The position numbers and the translations under genes were made by a program. Below are positions 41,564-53,465 of a stretch of 64,000 bases of DNA, piece after piece. Source of the stretch: Arbacia lixula (Eukaryota > Echinodermata > Echinoidea > Arbacioida > Arbaciidae); the NCBI GenBank assembly GCA_963669155.1, contig OZ022581.1, forward strand, positions 23,851,003-23,915,002, read 5' to 3'. The number at the start of each line of letters is the position of its first letter. Position 1 is the first letter of the stretch. The notes beneath the pieces are model-generated. The model had not been told where the DNA came from. It searched no databases and worked only from the letters and a program-made list of their open reading frames with translations.

Positions 41564-44500
41564 CTGGGGGTGAAGGATCAGGATCAAGAAATGGTGGTGT
41601 TCTATGAGCGTCATCTGAATCAATTAGTGTCTTCCATTTTTAGGGACAAGTATAAGGAGAAGGGAGAAAAGAATGAGACGCAAGAGGAATAGGAGAAGGA
41701 AAAGGTGGAGGAGAAGGAGAACATGCAGGAGGAAGAGGAGGAGAAGGGAGGAAAGAATGGACGGGAGAGGAAGAGAAGGAAAAGGAGGAGAAGGAAATGG
41801 AGGAGAAGATGGCAAAAAGAAGAGAGACAGGCTACAGGGCCCAGTTCCCAAATGACATTTACTGGAATTTTGGAACCGTCACATAGGAAAAACAGCTTAT
41901 AGGCAATATGCATGAGTCATAAATCTAGGAAAGTGGCCATCTAAATGAATTTCACTACAATTGTGTACTTGTATCTACCTAGAGAACAAGTTTATATTTA
42001 GCGAGTTCAGAATCAGTTATTCATCAATCATTCAGGTTCAGTTTTTTGAGACCATATAGATTCATCAGACAGAGTTATCGGGTGTAAGAGAAAATGTACT
42101 GCAACCTTTAATACTAATTGAGTGTATTAAGTCCTCCTTAGCCTCAAAATTCAGCAATACCTTTATAGCTAGTGCCGGAACCAAACACTAACACAACATG
42201 GTGGAGAACCAATTTTTCTGAGAGAGGAGAACACAACATTACATGCATGCTACCTTTATGTTTTGTACATTCCTTGAAAAAGTAAAATAACAGTAGTGAG
42301 AGAGGGGAACACCACATTACATGAATGTTTTTTTTATTTTTTGTACGTTCCTTGATAAAGTAATACATGTATAAAAGAATCGAAATGGAACAGAAAGTAC
42401 TGAAAGGGGCTGATACCTTGTGCGTGATGGTATGCTGGACGCCATCAATGCGATAGATGCACATCTCATTTTCCCCGCTCATGTCACACTCCTCTAAGTC
42501 CTGGGGACTGATGCCCGGCCGCCCACCCATGTTTCCACTGGGATCGGCATCCTGGCAGAGAAAAAAGGTCAGCATCACATCAAATCCCAGGGCTATTCAT
42601 GTGCTTCAAGCACACCCTGCAGGTAAGGGTAATAGTAGCTAGTGTGCTTTTCCAATCATGAGGAAGAGCCGTGCCACATTCTATTGCCACCTAAGTGGTA
42701 ACTCTATCAGAATTACCATCCCCTTTGAAGGAATCTTTCATCTTAATTGTAAAATTATATGTTTAAAGGTAGATATATATATACTCTTTCAAATAAATGT
42801 GTAAGCATTATAGTGTTGTAATTTAATTTATACTTACAACATTTACTATGCTCAAGATGATGTAAAAAAATTTAACTTAGCTATGATATGCCTTTCTATT
42901 TTGTCTTTTTTATGTTACCTACCATGTGTATTGTGTTTTTTATCAATAAATATATCTTTGAATGGATCAAATCACCTAATGGTAGTTTTTGTTGAATATC
43001 ATCTACTATTCTGTGATTGCGGGTCTCGTAATCATGATTTTAACTCTTGATTTCAACATTTTGAGGCAATTCCTTTGTGTTGCTAGAAAAGCTTTCTATA
43101 GAGTTGAATAATGTATAAAGCTCTCAAGCCAGTGCTTACCTTTAATATCCCTTCTTTTTGACAGGATTTTTAAGTGTTCACACATTCCTTACAAACACGT
43201 TGTTAATGCTGTGGGTGCCAATACAGTGAGAATGCCAACAAATTTTCATCACAACCCAAAGTGTGAATATAGTGATGCTGTAAAAGGGCAATGAGTCATT
43301 GATTTGTGTAGCGATGCCAGTTTGCAAAGCCTAAATGATATTGCAACCAAATTTCAGGCTTTTCAATTTAAGCAGTGATGCCAGTTTGCAGGAAAAGCCT
43401 GCATGATATTACAAGCAAATTTTGCCCTGGAAAGAAATGTCCCTGATATCCCTGCTTGTAACCCAAAATGTGATGCTGTAAAAGTGCAATGTGTTAAATG
43501 ATTCATGCAGCAATGCCAAAATTTGCAATGAAAAAGCCTAAATGATATCACAAATAAATTTCATTTTTTCAATCGTCACGCCCCGGATGGAAATGTCTCT
43601 GATATTCCTGCTTGTAACATTATGATGTACATTATTACCACATGCTCTGCTGCATCCTACCTGTACATCTGATGTGATGTGGGCCAGACGTTCGTGGATT
43701 AGCCTTGCCTGGTCTGGATCGATGACATACTCCCCCTCAGTGTTCCCTAGGACCAGCTCTGTCCACATGAAGCATGCATCGGCCTTAGCTAACATCACCT
43801 CCAATCTGTGGGAAGACAAAATAAATTGATCCGCTCAAAACGATAACCACAGCTTGGTTTATATGATTCTCCTATCAGCCTTTAATGGCCAAAAATATCT
43901 TTCCAATCTCTTATCAAATATTATGAGCTTGAAAATTTTGGCAGAACTGAACACACAAATTGTTAACATTTTTATATCAGTATCTAATCCTAACTACAAT
44001 TTGGCCAAAGTTGAGTGTGTGCCTGTCTATTCATTTGATTTTTTTTTCCCTGTGATTTTCCATTTAATGAAGATGTTTTTTTTTTTTAAACATGATTAAA
44101 TTGCTCCTATATTTTTTTCTATCTTTATCATTTATTTTGTTTCAGATTTGTATTTTGATAATGTTAAGAACCATGCGATCAAGCAAAAGGTGTAGAAGGC
44201 ACAATTGACAGTAATATAGGAAAAGCAGTATTTTGTACACAAACCATCTCGAAATGTCAATTTTTGTCAGATTTTGGTCTGACATAGGAATACATAATGT
44301 TGCGTAACCCTTGAAGGGAGTGTCCAATCTTTTTCAAACTTAGTCTCAAGAGTTGCAAGACTCTTCAAAAGAAAAATTCATGAAAAGTTGTGTCATGATG
44401 TGCAGTGGTTGCACATCAGTCATGGATTTTGTTCTGGGGAGGGGGGGGGAGGGGGTGAAAATTCCCCAAGTTAGGAAAGGTTAAATGATAAAAGTCAGGA

Positions 44501-47500
44501 TAGGGTTAAATGATAAAAGACAGAATATGATTGGTGACAATAGTCAACTTTTCAACTTTGACTGACTGCCATTAGTATACCATTTGAATTAGAATTGAGC
44601 AATGTAACATTCTGCATTTTGAATGTATTTTGTAAATAATAACTGTAATGATAACAATACAAACAGCAAATATTATTAAGCAATTGCTCATGCATGCTCA
44701 CTTGCGGTTTTCCATTGTCCATGTACAACATGAGATATCAACCAGCCTGGAGAGGGCGCCAGACAGCAGCTCTCTGCCATTTTTTATCCGGATGTCAATC
44801 TTGTCAGCCTCCATCACCACGTGGATATCTGGCTTGGAGACGGTTGCCGGGAGGATGAAGGAGATGGTGATGTCCTCCTCAGTCTGAGTCCACATGTATT
44901 GAGGCAGACGAGCTTCTACATGAAAAATATATGGGCGTGTTTATGATACCAATGCAATGCAGAATACAGAATATTGCAAAATAAATGTAATCATTTTATT
45001 TTTTAAAGAGTCACCTTAGACTAATAAAAGTATTCATAACAATACCTACCAAAAAAAAAAAAGATAAATGGAGCATTTTCACAATGTGCTTGCTATATCA
45101 ACCACACTGTACAACTTCTTATTTCCTACCAATCATCTCATACCTTTGAAACCAAAGTATTCATTTGAGAAGAAGAAGAAAGAGAATGCATCTAGAGATG
45201 GATGATAAGCAATGAAAGGACATACATTATGCACCAGAAATAGAATTCATTCAAAAAATTCATATGACAGAATCTCAGAATTACCCTTGTGACTGGGTAG
45301 ATTAATGCAATTTTCACATGAAAGTAAGTCAATAAGTTAAAGAACATTCCTGCCAAATTATATTGCTCAAAACATTTTCGATCAAAAGTTATACTATTTT
45401 GCTTAGGGGGACTAACTTTTTTGGCTGTCTTTAGATCCAAATAAACACATCACATTCATATGACCAAGTCTTTGCAATACTTCGTGCTCTATGCTGATAT
45501 GTCTTGTGGTATATATGATTCACATTTGCCAAAGCACGGCTAGGAAATTATATTTATCATATTCTTTGCATTCGTTATGAAACTGCTATTACCTTCTTCT
45601 GGTTTCGACTCCTCTGCAGCCTCTGTAACAATCTGTATTGGGTTGGCAGCATCGGACACGACTTCAAAGTCGGTCTCGCTGGCGATACACAGACCTTGCG
45701 CCCCTTCCTCCAGACCGCAGTACGTTGGGGCAGTCTTACCCCGTAGCTCTCTAATATTCTCTACCTCATATTCCCCAGCTAGATCAACGAAACAAGAAAA
45801 GTATGTATTACTACTCAAAATCACAATCTTCTTCTTCTTCTTCTTCTTCAGCCTACTTTACTCCACTGCAGGAGGAAGGCCTCTTCACTAACGTTCCATT
45901 TTGACCTACCTTGAGCTGTTCTCTGTCATTGGGAGTACTGTGTCATCGCTATGTCAATCAGGAAGGAAGTACATCATATGGGGCACATTCCAGTTCACGT
46001 AGTATTTTAATTAACTCTCACCGTGCCATAGAGCCGCACGTACATTATTGTTATGGTACTTTATACACGCTAGCGCGATATCGATCGGCTGCTTCATACA
46101 TGCGAGCAAACCACTGCTACGCTGCTTTGTTTATCGCTTTGCGTGCACCAGATAATTGGCTTTCGGTCACGCGTCATGTTCACGTTCATGTTCACCTGTC
46201 AGATTGGCTTTTCTTGAGTAATATAGCATTTTTTTATGTTTGATATCATATCATCAATATGCCTCCCCCTCACAAAAAAAAAACAGAGTTGCTTCATCGA
46301 CCCTGATCTTGTGCAATTTAAAGTTTATTATTAGTTTATAACAAATTAACAAAATAACTATGTTGTACAAATTTGGTATCATAATAAAGCTGATGAAATT
46401 TGCTCCAACTTTTATGTAAGTTTTTCTGTAAAAGATTCAAAATATAGTGGTTCAAAAATGTCAACACACAAAATAAGCACAAACTTGGCACAGGGCGGAT
46501 TTGGGGCGGGCACAATGGGGATTAGTGGTGTGGCACTGGGCTTGACTCATTGGGGCAAAGCTATGAGTTCATGATCTTCACTGTAAACGTGGTAAAGTTA
46601 ACATACAGATATTTTCTGGAGTTGTGACAATGCTAACCATCAGTGCTGCACGATTATGCCCGTTGCACTAGGCAATTATCGTCACTCAAATATCGTCAAT
46701 CAGTCGATATATAGTGTGGTGAATAAATCAGTTCATATTCCTAATGCTTGCAGTCATAACACTGCTTATCTTCTATTTTTGCATGTAGCTTTTGATTGTG
46801 TACAATATATAAGCGATAGTGCAAAAAGCAAGCCGAAATTCACTATTAACATGGCACGCAATGAAAAAATGTAGCCATGATCAGTGCAACATTTGAAAAT
46901 AACAAGCCAAAATTATTGGCACTCACAACGACTACAATCTACAAAATCTTAATGTGTTTAATTATTACAGTATGAAAATTATTTGTGAAAATCGCGTTAA
47001 TCAAATACTGCAATATGTATTTACTACATTTACAGTACAAGTATTCAATGGCTTGTAGTTCATCATTACTGAGCAGTCATATTTCTGTAATTACATCAAG
47101 AATACGGCAAAAAACCAAACCCACCTTCAGTTCTCTTCAGGGTGATCCACTCAAGACGGGTCTCGTGGTCGCTCTTGTTGCTAGGTTGGGCATCCCCGCT
47201 CTCATTGCTCTTCACCCTCTTGGCCACATGAAGCAGCACACAGTCCATCCTGACCTCTGACCCTGTGTTTGTGCTCAGGGCGTGCTGCAGGATTGAGGGC
47301 GCCCCCCCACAAACCTCCTTCTGGAAAACCACCTGAAGACAAATCCAGACAGGGCACCTCAACAAGAAATTTAGAGTTTCATTTCAAAATGACAGTAAAT
47401 CCATATTTGAATAAAATGCATTTCCTCTGGTAAAAACAAACAAATTCTACATGGGCACGAAATACATTATTAAATTCCAGATTTGTAAACATTTTGGGGT

Positions 47501-50500
47501 ACAAAATCATGTTACATTCAAGGGTTTAAATCATTATTTGTTATATTTCCCTAACAAATCAGAAATACTTAAGTTTTTTTTTTTCAATTCTTGATATCAC
47601 AAATAACTGCAAAATATCACAATCACTAACACTTTTCAGATTTGGGGCTTATAAAGTGGTGATCTGGGCCCTTCATGTTATATTAGTAGGTCTGAGCGAA
47701 CAAATTGCACCAGCATCGACACTTTTGGGGTAACTCACTTTTCCACAGAAATTTGTCCTATATTGCTACTTTACTGTAATACACAGAGTTTTGTATGAAA
47801 CGTTTCAGAAGATGATTGTAGTAGAGCTGAGAACTTTCTTGACTAAAAGAGGGGTTACTTGCACTGACGCAAAGCATAATGAAGGAATCCATTTTCCATT
47901 GTATTGACACAATCTTAATCTTTTGACCTGCTGAAGGGTTACCTTTCCTTACACAACTTGAGTGAATGAATGAAAACCTCCCTGTTCTTGCATACCTTCC
48001 ACGTGGAAGAGTCTGGTGCATCTCTGAGTCCTGTGTCCAGCAGATAGAGGAGTCCCGCCCCATCTGACAGCAGGCATAGCTGGGGGGAGGGGAAGGACAG
48101 GGAGACGCTATGCCGGGACCCCGCCCTCCTGGTGGCCTCATCAGGGATTGTGAAGACGACCCTCGCGGGATTCAGCTGAGATTCCTGAGTCAGGAACAAG
48201 AAATAAACATAAAAATGAAAAAAACAGCTACTTTCAAATTACAAAGTAGACAAATATGACAATAAGTCAATATCTAATTGATGGTTGATCATTGATTTTA
48301 AAAATCCAAATCAGTAAGAGACTGTTCTTCATTGGGGCCATGCCGCTTAATCACAACATAATCTATATTTAAAATAGAAAAGACCTACGTAGTAGCACAA
48401 AGTCAAATCATGGACATGAACAGTTACATAAATAACACAATGACAATTGAATATGAATAGCTGCATATAGATTACAGTTATCCAACAAATCATTTCTGTG
48501 ATTTCTATTTTTTTTAATTAAGCCAGTGCATTCTGTCAAGGTTTGTTTGAGTTGTATGTGACCAACAAGAGAAAAAATAGCATCAATAGTATACACAATT
48601 AAAAACAAATCTTTATGTCACAGGTATTTAATCAATAGATTTTCAAAAAATACCATGTACAATATTATTTATATTCTTAATCTATAATATGGGAAGCAAT
48701 GCCACAACAACCTTAAGGTAAACACAAGAAATCTGTCTTAATCTTAAGGGTCTTACCAGAACAACCCTTTCCTGCAAGACCTTCCAGTGTTTGTCAACAT
48801 AGTACACACAATTTGGGTTCCACAGATCACCTGTCAGATAGTTTGGCAGACCAAATGCTTGCATGTGCTGAAAGGTGTATTCATCATCTCGCAGCTTCAC
48901 CTCATCAACACCTGGAGAAGGAATATAAATTAAGTATCCTAGACCTTCTGCTTCATGAATGTATTTTTTTAACTGAAAATTTTCAACACACATAACAGCA
49001 TATTTTGTTTCCACCTTTAAAATGGGCCAGAGACTAAACAATTGTGAAGCCAAATTGATACTAAAACGGGAACAAATGTTGAATTTGACTTATTGTTCTA
49101 ATTGAATTAGAATTTGTTTGGCCATTTGACATTATTTTTGCTTTGCTTTTAATTGCTGTTGATCTGTCGTTCTTCAGGTACTTGAATTTACTTATAACTT
49201 TGATAACAGAAGCAACATTTCACATGTTTTCAGAAAAACATTTGGCTTGGGCTAGAATTTGTTTGGCCATTCAACTTTGTTTAACTTAAAGTCCACCTGT
49301 TAAATGGCCAAACAAATTCTAGCCAATGTTAGGGTTGTCTTTTTTTATCTCACTATAATTCAAACTTTATTGCAAACCCACCTCCATCTTTTCAGTCAGT
49401 ACTTTTAATGCTTTAGTCCACACTAGAAACGTCTTGGTGCACGTATAATTTTGCATCACAAGTCATGCATAGTCATCACTTGCGCTAAATGCGGGCCATA
49501 GAGCTCTATGATACGGGCATGCATTAGAGCGATAGCGTCATCATCATGAATATTAATTTGGGCATGCGTGCGATCAAGTCATGGAACAGCCAAGATGGCA
49601 GCCTGGAAGGACCTTGTTTGTTAGACAGAGACATGAAGAGGAAAAAGGTAACGTTGCTCAACATTTTTGAACGTTTTTATAGTGTGAGAATACATAAGAT
49701 ACACGCAGCCATTCATATGTAATAGATTTACTTGAAATTAGTTATTCATCAATGTGCACGGGTCAATCATTCATAAGTAGTCGGACCCGTCACGCAATGG
49801 AGGTGGTGGCGAGCCCTCAGGACGCTCCTGCAGCGGCGGGAGCGACCTGAGGGGCTCTTATCAGCCGTGCTGCGCTGTGTGCATATATGCCCACCGCATG
49901 CTCGAAGTTAAGTTCGATTGCTCATGTGCATGTATGCCTGATGTAACGATAGGCTGGCTGACCCTGTGCGGATTCAGCAACTCACCGGAATATACGCTAA
50001 GCATTAAGCAGAGCATTAATTAATATTAGCAATTATGCAAATTTTGTTTGTAGCGGCATCGTCTTTGACTCAACGACACTGCTAATATCTTGTTTAAATA
50101 AATACTTTTCTTGTTACTTTGCCACAATCAATGATTTCTATGGATTAACAATAGTGCAAACAAGCATGGAGAGCATTTGTAATTAAAAAGTTAATATTAT
50201 TAATTCTGTAGGTCCCCCTACCAACGTTTTCCTGAAAACATATGAAATGTTGCTTCTGTTATTTGATGTTATAACTTAGATTATATTCAAGTACCTGAAG
50301 ACATACCAACAGCAATTATAGGCAAAGCAAAATAATAATCTTGTACTTGTATTATAATCTTGTACAAAGGCTGAAGCCCAACTCTACTTTTTCATGTCAG
50401 ACTCTGAATCAACAACACGGATTTGTACGTATGGGACCACCTATTAGAGAAGAAACTACACTGCGCCGACCCTGTGTATCATGGTCTTTCTACTTGATGA

Positions 50501-50645
50501 TACTCATTAACGCATACTTTTACTTACCGGTACTGATCGACAATTGATACGTAGGTAGGGCATCAAGTGATAATTTATAGCCATCGAATTGGCTGTCAAT
50601 CAAATCACGATTTACCCTCAGAACTTCGGCACAACTGCTCGCCAT
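41090..50645 (-). CDS. NUDCD1: NUDCD1, NudC domain-containing protein 1, gene span of 9 exons
   Basis: NUDCD1 (CML66) has a p23-like CS domain of the NudC family, linked to Hsp90 co-chaperone function, inside a propeller-like protein. The spliced protein is 607 aa (human 583). Matching blocks: FDGYKLSLDALPTYQL and VDEVKLRDDEYTFQHMQAFG near the N-terminus; CLLSDGAGLLYLLDTG (exon 3); the CS domain in exons 6-7 (YMWTQTEEDITISFILP, CCTWTMENRKLEVML, MWTELVLGNTEGEY); ISPQDLEECDM (exon 8); and a very conserved C-terminus (LCLRHDVDGVVWQP, ATFNALGYVQASKRDCKY, YIYRQPADIPSPLRNRKSGR, NERLFILTSKKLYVI). All nine exons join in phase with GT-AG introns. No signal peptide or membrane segment was seen, so it is probably cytosolic or nuclear. 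Confidence 0.97.
41641..41830. repeat. Purine-rich (GGAGAA) stretch
   Basis: Plus strand almost all G/A in irregular GGA/GAA units, in NUDCD1 intron 8; open frames here are artefacts of composition. Confidence 0.8.
42200..42365. repeat. Two-copy tandem duplication in NUDCD1 intron 8
   Basis: 'gagagaggagaacacaacat' with 'ttttgtacattccttgaaaa' recurs as 'gagagaggggaacaccacat' with 'ttttgtacgttccttgataa'. Confidence 0.8.
42417..42551 (-). CDS. NUDCD1: NUDCD1 exon 8
   Basis: Acceptor CTGCCAG, donor GTATCA, phase 0. Residues 406-450: GRPGISPQDLEECDMSGENE then MCIYRIDGVQHTITHK (human NAQELEECDIFFEESSSLCR). Intron 8 (42416-41564) holds a roughly 100-bp tandem duplication (42200-42365) and a purine-rich stretch (41641-41830). 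Confidence 0.96.
43262..43622. repeat. Irregular tandem repeat in NUDCD1 intron 7
   Basis: Recurring 'gatgctgtaaaagtgcaatg', 'gcctaaatgatat' and 'gatattcctgcttgtaac' blocks, about three copies with gaps; ends about 40 bp from the exon 7 donor. Confidence 0.7.
43661..43805 (-). CDS. NUDCD1: NUDCD1 exon 7 (end of CS domain)
   Basis: Acceptor TCCCACAG, donor GTAGGA. Residues 357-405: LEVMLAKADACFMWTELVLG, then NTEGEYVIDPDQARLIHERL (human LEISLIKKNEGLTWPELVIG). Intron 7 carries tandem repeats next to this exon (43262-43622). Confidence 0.97.
44702..44915 (-). CDS. NUDCD1: NUDCD1 exon 6 (CS domain)
   Basis: Acceptor CATGTAG, donor GTGAGC. Residues 286-356: YMWTQTEEDITISFILPATV, VMEADKIDIRIKNGRELL and SCCTWTMENRK, the core of the p23/CS fold (human YYWQQTEDDLTVTIRLP). 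Intron 6 (44701-43806) has a G-rich patch at 44436-44454. Confidence 0.98.
45593..45778 (-). CDS. NUDCD1: NUDCD1 exon 5
   Basis: Acceptor TTGATCTAG, donor GTAATA. Residues 224-285: GEYEVENIRELRGKTAPTYC, then GLEEGAQGLCIASETDFEVV (human KYEIIKRDILRGKSVPHYAA and GNGLMIVS). A (CTT)n run lies just upstream at 45826-45851. The next intron (45592-44916) shows nothing recognised. Confidence 0.94.
47125..47332 (-). CDS. NUDCD1: NUDCD1 exon 4
   Basis: Acceptor GTCTTCAG, donor GTGGGT. Residues 155-223 include MDCVLLHVAKRVKSNES and ETRLEWITLKRTE (human VSLEWVTISKK). Intron 4 (47124-45779) shows only unique-looking AT-rich sequence and no coding signal. Confidence 0.94.
47996..48184 (-). CDS. NUDCD1: NUDCD1 exon 3
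   Basis: Acceptor CTGACTCAG, donor GTATGC, phase 0. Residues 92-154 include VVFTIPDEATRRAGSR and LCLLSDGAGLLYLLDTG (human WVTLSDGTGRLYVIGTG). GC-rich relative to the introns. The next intron (47995-47333) shows nothing recognised. Confidence 0.94.
48757..48911 (-). CDS. NUDCD1: NUDCD1 exon 2
   Basis: Acceptor TTCTCCAG, donor GTAAGA. Codes VDEVKLRDDEYTFQHMQAFG, then LPNYLTGDLWNPNCVYYVDK, residues 40-91 (human AEVKLRDDQYTLEHMHAFG). The next intron (48756-48185) shows nothing recognised. Confidence 0.97.
49130..50335. mobile_element. 1.2-kb inverted-repeat element in NUDCD1 intron 1
   Basis: Left arm 49150-49245 ('ttcttcaggtacttgaattt', 'ataacagaagcaacatttca') pairs with 50215-50320 ('aaatgttgcttctgttattt', 'tcaagtacctgaagacatac'). 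Just inside the left arm, a second 'tttgtttggccatt' inverted pair lies at 49115-49325. The centre is GC-richer (49790-49880) and has CAAGATGGCAGC at 49592. Confidence 0.7.
50528..50645 (-). CDS. NUDCD1: NUDCD1 exon 1 (start codon exon)
   Basis: ATG at 50645. Codes MASSCAEVLRVNRDLIDSQF and DGYKLSLDALPTYQLSIST; donor GTAAGT, phase 1. The human protein starts with a similar short leader before FEGYKLSLEPLPCYQL. Intron 1 (50527-48912) holds a large inverted-repeat element (49130-50335). Confidence 0.95.
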
Positions 50646-50811
50646 GTTTGCTCGCCTGACCGATATCATCGACCATGCATGCATGATCAACAGGATTACG
50701 ATTGTTACGGTATCTTTGAACGTCCCTTTCTTTTAGGAATATGAACAGAGATCAATAACCAAAACGAAACCATGATTGTCCCGATTTGGATATCATTAAT
50801 GATTTTTAAAA

Positions 50812-51110
50812 AGGGGGATTTTTTTTTTCAATAAGAGCAGACACATAAAAGAAACATATTAGTGTCGGTTTGATGAAAGTCGGTCAAAGAATAAGGAAGT
50901 TATGAGCATTTAAAGTTTTGATTTTGTGACGTCACATGCGAGGTGATATCCCATATGCTGTGTACATTTTTTTTCTCGAAATTTGGTATTTTCTCAAAAA
51001 GAAAATCTTGCACCTGTGCATTTGATGCATCATTAGAAATATGTTTTTTACGTATTTTGGACAACGGAATTATTTTTTTTTCATACAGGTATGTGTGTAA
51101 AAACGTATTT
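50812..51110. mobile_element. Fold-back family 'gggatagttcaccctgaaat', partial copy
   Basis: Contains 'gtttgatgaaagtcggtcaa', 'gattttgtgacgtcacatgc' and 'catacaggtatgtgtgtaaa', as in the full copies, with both outer ends missing. About 170 bp upstream of the NUDCD1 start codon. Confidence 0.7.
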
Positions 51111-51403
51111 CAAAGGCAGAGAGTGACATTTTCCTATCTCCATGCAGACACCAGACCGTGCACGTTTGTATGTCGACACCGTCACGTTGACCCCTAGATT
51201 TGTTTTGTGTTGGGACATTTTTAGCCTATATCAGAAATATATCGGCACCGTCACGGTATCAGTCACACCCAGCCAATCAAAAATACTGTACGGTTGGTTC
51301 TTTCGTATACCTCGTCTCAGGCATGATTCTCAATCTCCCTTCATTCCCCTGATATAACTGAGAAAACATCGCCCTCCCTTCACCCCCCCCCCCCCTCCAC
51401 GTA

Positions 51404-51410
<7 letters not shown>

Positions 51411-51470
<60 letters not shown>

Positions 51471-51800
51471 GTATATAAAGCCTAGTTAACAACTATGTCT
51501 GGTACTGCAGACTACGCCTGTATCCCTCTGACAGCCCTGGATCCTCTTTTCCCGACCGCTCCACATAACACACATACTGCAGACACAAACACAAACACAC
51601 ACAACATACACACACGCACACACACACACACACACATACACACACACACATGCACACACCCACAAACACATACACACACATACAGACACAAACTCACAAA
51701 CACACACACATTCACGCACACACACCACACACACAAACACACGTACGCACGCACTCGAACGTACACAGACACATACACACATACACACACACACACACTG
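51411..51800. repeat. (CA)n microsatellite and CA-rich stretch
   Basis: Pure CA at 51411-51469 after a C-run (51387-51397), then impure CA-rich sequence 51553-51800. Cys/Val-rich frames on the minus strand are artefacts. Confidence 0.95.
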
Positions 51801-52059
51801 TGCGTTGAGAAGCTTAAAATAATTTTGTGGTTTTGTTGATGGTTATTGCATGCATGTGTGTATTCGGGCCTTTGTGGTTGTTGTTTTTTGTGTACGATTA
51901 TGTGTTTTTTTTGTATTGTATTGTGCTTTTTAGCGAAGCGAATGAAGAAGAAGAAGAAGAATATAATAATAATAATATTCAATTCTTAGAGACGCATAAT
52001 ACCATTCAAATGCGTGTGAAAGTAAAAATTGATTATGTGAGAATTTGAAAATAACTAAT

Positions 52060-52255
52060 GATTATCAAACAGATGCGTCTTTAGTCTTGATTTGAATTGA
52101 TCGAAGTCTGTCAATGATCTAATGCCTTGGGGGAGCTAATTCCATAATTTGGGTGCCGTAATTGCAAAAGCTCTATTACCGAATTTCAGAGCCAGATTTT
52201 TGGATTGAGAACGAAGATTACGAGTAGGATGGTATGGTTTGATGAGTTCAGTAAG
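52060..52255. repeat. Probable interspersed repeat fragment
   Basis: Resembles a widespread animal repeat (blocks 'gggggagctaattccataat' and 'gcaaaagctctattacc'); no open frame. Identification is from memory of such repeats only. Confidence 0.4.
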
Positions 52256-52286
52256 ATAAAATCATAAACTGTATGGTTCAGGAAAA

Positions 52287-52778
52287 GGGATAGCTAACCC
52301 TGAAACTGATTTGGTATAAATAAAAACAGGCACATGAAAAAAAATACATACTAGTGAAGGTTTGATCATGGACTTACAACAATGGTTTGATGAAAATCCG
52401 TCAAAGGGTAAGAAAGTTATGATCTTTTTAAAAAAAATGATTTTGTGACGTAACAAGCGAGTTGCTCTCCCAAATGTTGTGTAGGTACTCTACATTTTTT
52501 CTAAATGTCGATTTTCTCGAAACGATATGCACCCTTATATCTGCGCATTTCATATATCATGAGAAACACATTTTTACACAAATATCTTTATGAAAAAATT
52601 ATTACACAACATAATTTTGGAAGAGCACCTCGCATAAGACGTCACAAAATTTAAATTTCAAACGATCATAACAGTTTTATCCTTTGACGGATTTTCGTCA
52701 AAATTTCACTTATTATGTTTCTTTCATATTTCTGCTTCTAGTGAAACCAACTTAATATCGGGGTGAACTATTCCTTTA
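52287..52778. mobile_element. Fold-back family 'gggatagttcaccctgaaat', complete copy
   Basis: Ends 'agggatagctaaccctgaaa' and 'cggggtgaactattccttta', with 'gatgaaaatccgtcaaaggg' inside. Confidence 0.82.
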
Positions 52779-52779
52779 A

Positions 52780-53465
52780 TTACATTAAAGGTTTAGATAT
52801 GATTTAATCAATTTCAAGTACAATTATGATGAATACGATGTACGCTACATCCTCCCCGATTATGCGTAATTACTATAAGTCGTAGCAATAAGAGTGTATC
52901 TAATACATTTTTTAAAACAAGGCACAATGAGTATCTCACCAACTAAGGCTTAATCAATGATGATTTTATTAATAGCAGAGCGCGGAGTACTTACAGTGGC
53001 CCGCGTACAGATTGGCGATTCTTTGAGTCGAACAAAATGAGACCCACTCTACGAAAAATAATCCGAAAGTTTGACTTTTTGTATTGAAATGACCTACAAC
53101 ACTTTGCTTCCATTGTTTCAAGTGAAATAACAAATGCATAAAGCGATCATAACTTTGTTCATTTGTATCGAGATATCGTAAAACTGGTACCAAATTAATT
53201 AGAAAAATAATTTAGTAGTAGGTTTTTGCCAAAGCCAGTCACAACTAAGCTGAGATATCAAGGGGGGAAATCTTCAGTTTTGAGGGGTACACCAGACATG
53301 GGCTGCTCCTGTTCAAGAATAAAGACAACACCGTTTTCAATTAATGTTTACTGTTTGTTTTATATGGAATCTATATCTATATTTCACACAAAATGAGTAT
53401 TGATATAACGCAAGCTGAGCAACGTGTTCTCCAATATAATATGTGCATCAATATATCATGATCAT
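52780..53465. repeat. Low-copy sequence shared with 62015-62455
   Basis: 52795-52890 matches 62020-62110 in inverted orientation ('acatcctccccgattatgcg'), while 53335-53465 matches 62335-62455 in direct orientation ('gtgttctccaatat'). Indicates local duplication plus rearrangement. Confidence 0.7.

Noticed and set aside
51486-51982. Cys/Val-rich open frames of 102-156 codons
   Set aside because: Translation of impure (CA)n; composition alone explains them.
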